Assembly (NCBI GenBank): GCA_002424645.1
Contig: DIKU01000051.1
Span: forward strand, 4,163 to 9,384
Length of the DNA stretch: 5,222 nt
Reading direction: 5' to 3'
DNA from: Pelobacter sp. UBA5610
GTDB taxonomy: Bacteria > Desulfobacterota > Desulfuromonadia > Desulfuromonadales > Syntrophotaleaceae
Position 1 is the stretch's first letter. Each line of letters starts with the position of its first letter. The translations under genes and the position numbers were made by a program. Below the pieces are notes generated by a model. That model ran no database searches. It was not told where the DNA came from and saw only the letters and a list, made by a program, of their open reading frames with translations. Shown piece after piece: positions 5,055 through 5,222 of the stretch.

Positions 5055-5222
5055 TTAATCAGCAAATCCCGGAGGGTGCTGCTTCCACTGATGCAAGGTG
5101 GTACGAATGATTTCGAAATAGCCCGGCGCCCGCACGACTTCTTGATATCCCGGAACGGCTCCCACCCACTTGCCCAGTCGGACGTTGCGTTCCTGTGTGA
5201 GATAAAGAGTGGGCAATCCCAT
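5055..5222 (-). CDS. C-terminal 55 residues of a possible thioredoxin-fold protein (partial)
   Basis: A minus-strand frame is open from the right edge to a TAA at 5055-5057. It begins MGLPTLYLTQERNVRLGKWV and continues GAVPGYQEVV, ending QWKQHPPGFAD. The run Gly-Leu-Pro-Thr-Leu-Tyr followed by a turn and G.WVG..PGY resembles the cis-proline loop and last beta strands of thioredoxin-fold proteins, where (I/V)PT precedes a strand and then a VG..PG turn. The redox CxxC that would lie upstream is outside the window, so neither activity nor family can be confirmed. The first codon visible is an ATG exactly at the edge, which may be an internal Met or, less likely, the true start. The tail beyond the fold, about 25 residues with Trp and Pro, is not typical. 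A terminator follows 69 bases after the stop. Confidence 0.55.
   Translation of the reverse strand: MGLPTLYLTQERNVRLGKWVGAVPGYQEVVRAPGYFEIIRTTLHQWKQHPPGFAD

Noticed and set aside
4257..5065. Minus-strand open frames of 110, 65, 60 and 136 codons
   Set aside because: They are antisense to the metallo-hydrolase relic, and the 136-codon one also runs through the 4957-4986 terminator.

Overview
The window looks like a chromosomal stretch from a Gram-negative bacterium with roughly 50% GC. The best guess is a deltaproteobacterium of the Geobacter/Desulfuromonas/Pelobacter type. That rests on remembered resemblance of the B12-binding radical SAM protein (DUF4070), the 37-residue single-helix peptide and the flavodiiron-like metallo-beta-lactamase remnant to proteins of that group. 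No rRNA, tRNA, CRISPR array, insertion sequence or phage gene is visible.

Left half (about 130-3390), all on the minus strand and read from right to left: a candidate promoter, a B12-binding radical SAM protein (start probably GTG at 3329), a cytoplasmic PAS-domain sensor histidine kinase (start probably ATG at 1735), a two-helix LapA-domain membrane protein (ATG at 482), then a strong hairpin at 130-164 that can end the transcription unit. The gaps of about 110 bases between these genes allow internal promoters, so one operon is possible but not shown. The kinase has no response regulator beside it here. The first 93 bases hold an unrecognised open frame that could be the tail of a plus-strand gene ending at the same hairpin.

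Middle (3345-3820): a textbook hairpin terminator at 3560-3593. Upstream of it on the minus strand is a 37-codon gene (3691-3804) for a single-pass membrane peptide, with a perfect Shine-Dalgarno and a sigma-54-like promoter just upstream.

Right half (3916-4907) is a patch of gene decay. One piece (3916-4050, minus) is the eroded 5' end of a second copy of the radical SAM gene, recognisable down to its ribosome binding site. The other (about 4108/4332-4907, plus) is a broken metallo-beta-lactamase-fold gene of the flavodiiron-like type. Its C-terminal two thirds and all its metal ligands are still readable, but it has no start and its N-terminal end is scrambled by stops and apparent frameshifts. 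The two relics are divergent and about 60 bases apart, so they may once have shared a promoter region.

Right edge: the C-terminal 55 residues of a minus-strand protein, possibly of thioredoxin fold, run off the window and are separated from the metallo-hydrolase relic by a hairpin terminator usable in both directions. I see no convincing new multi-gene system. The most informative hidden signal is the decayed radical SAM paralogue beside its intact copy.
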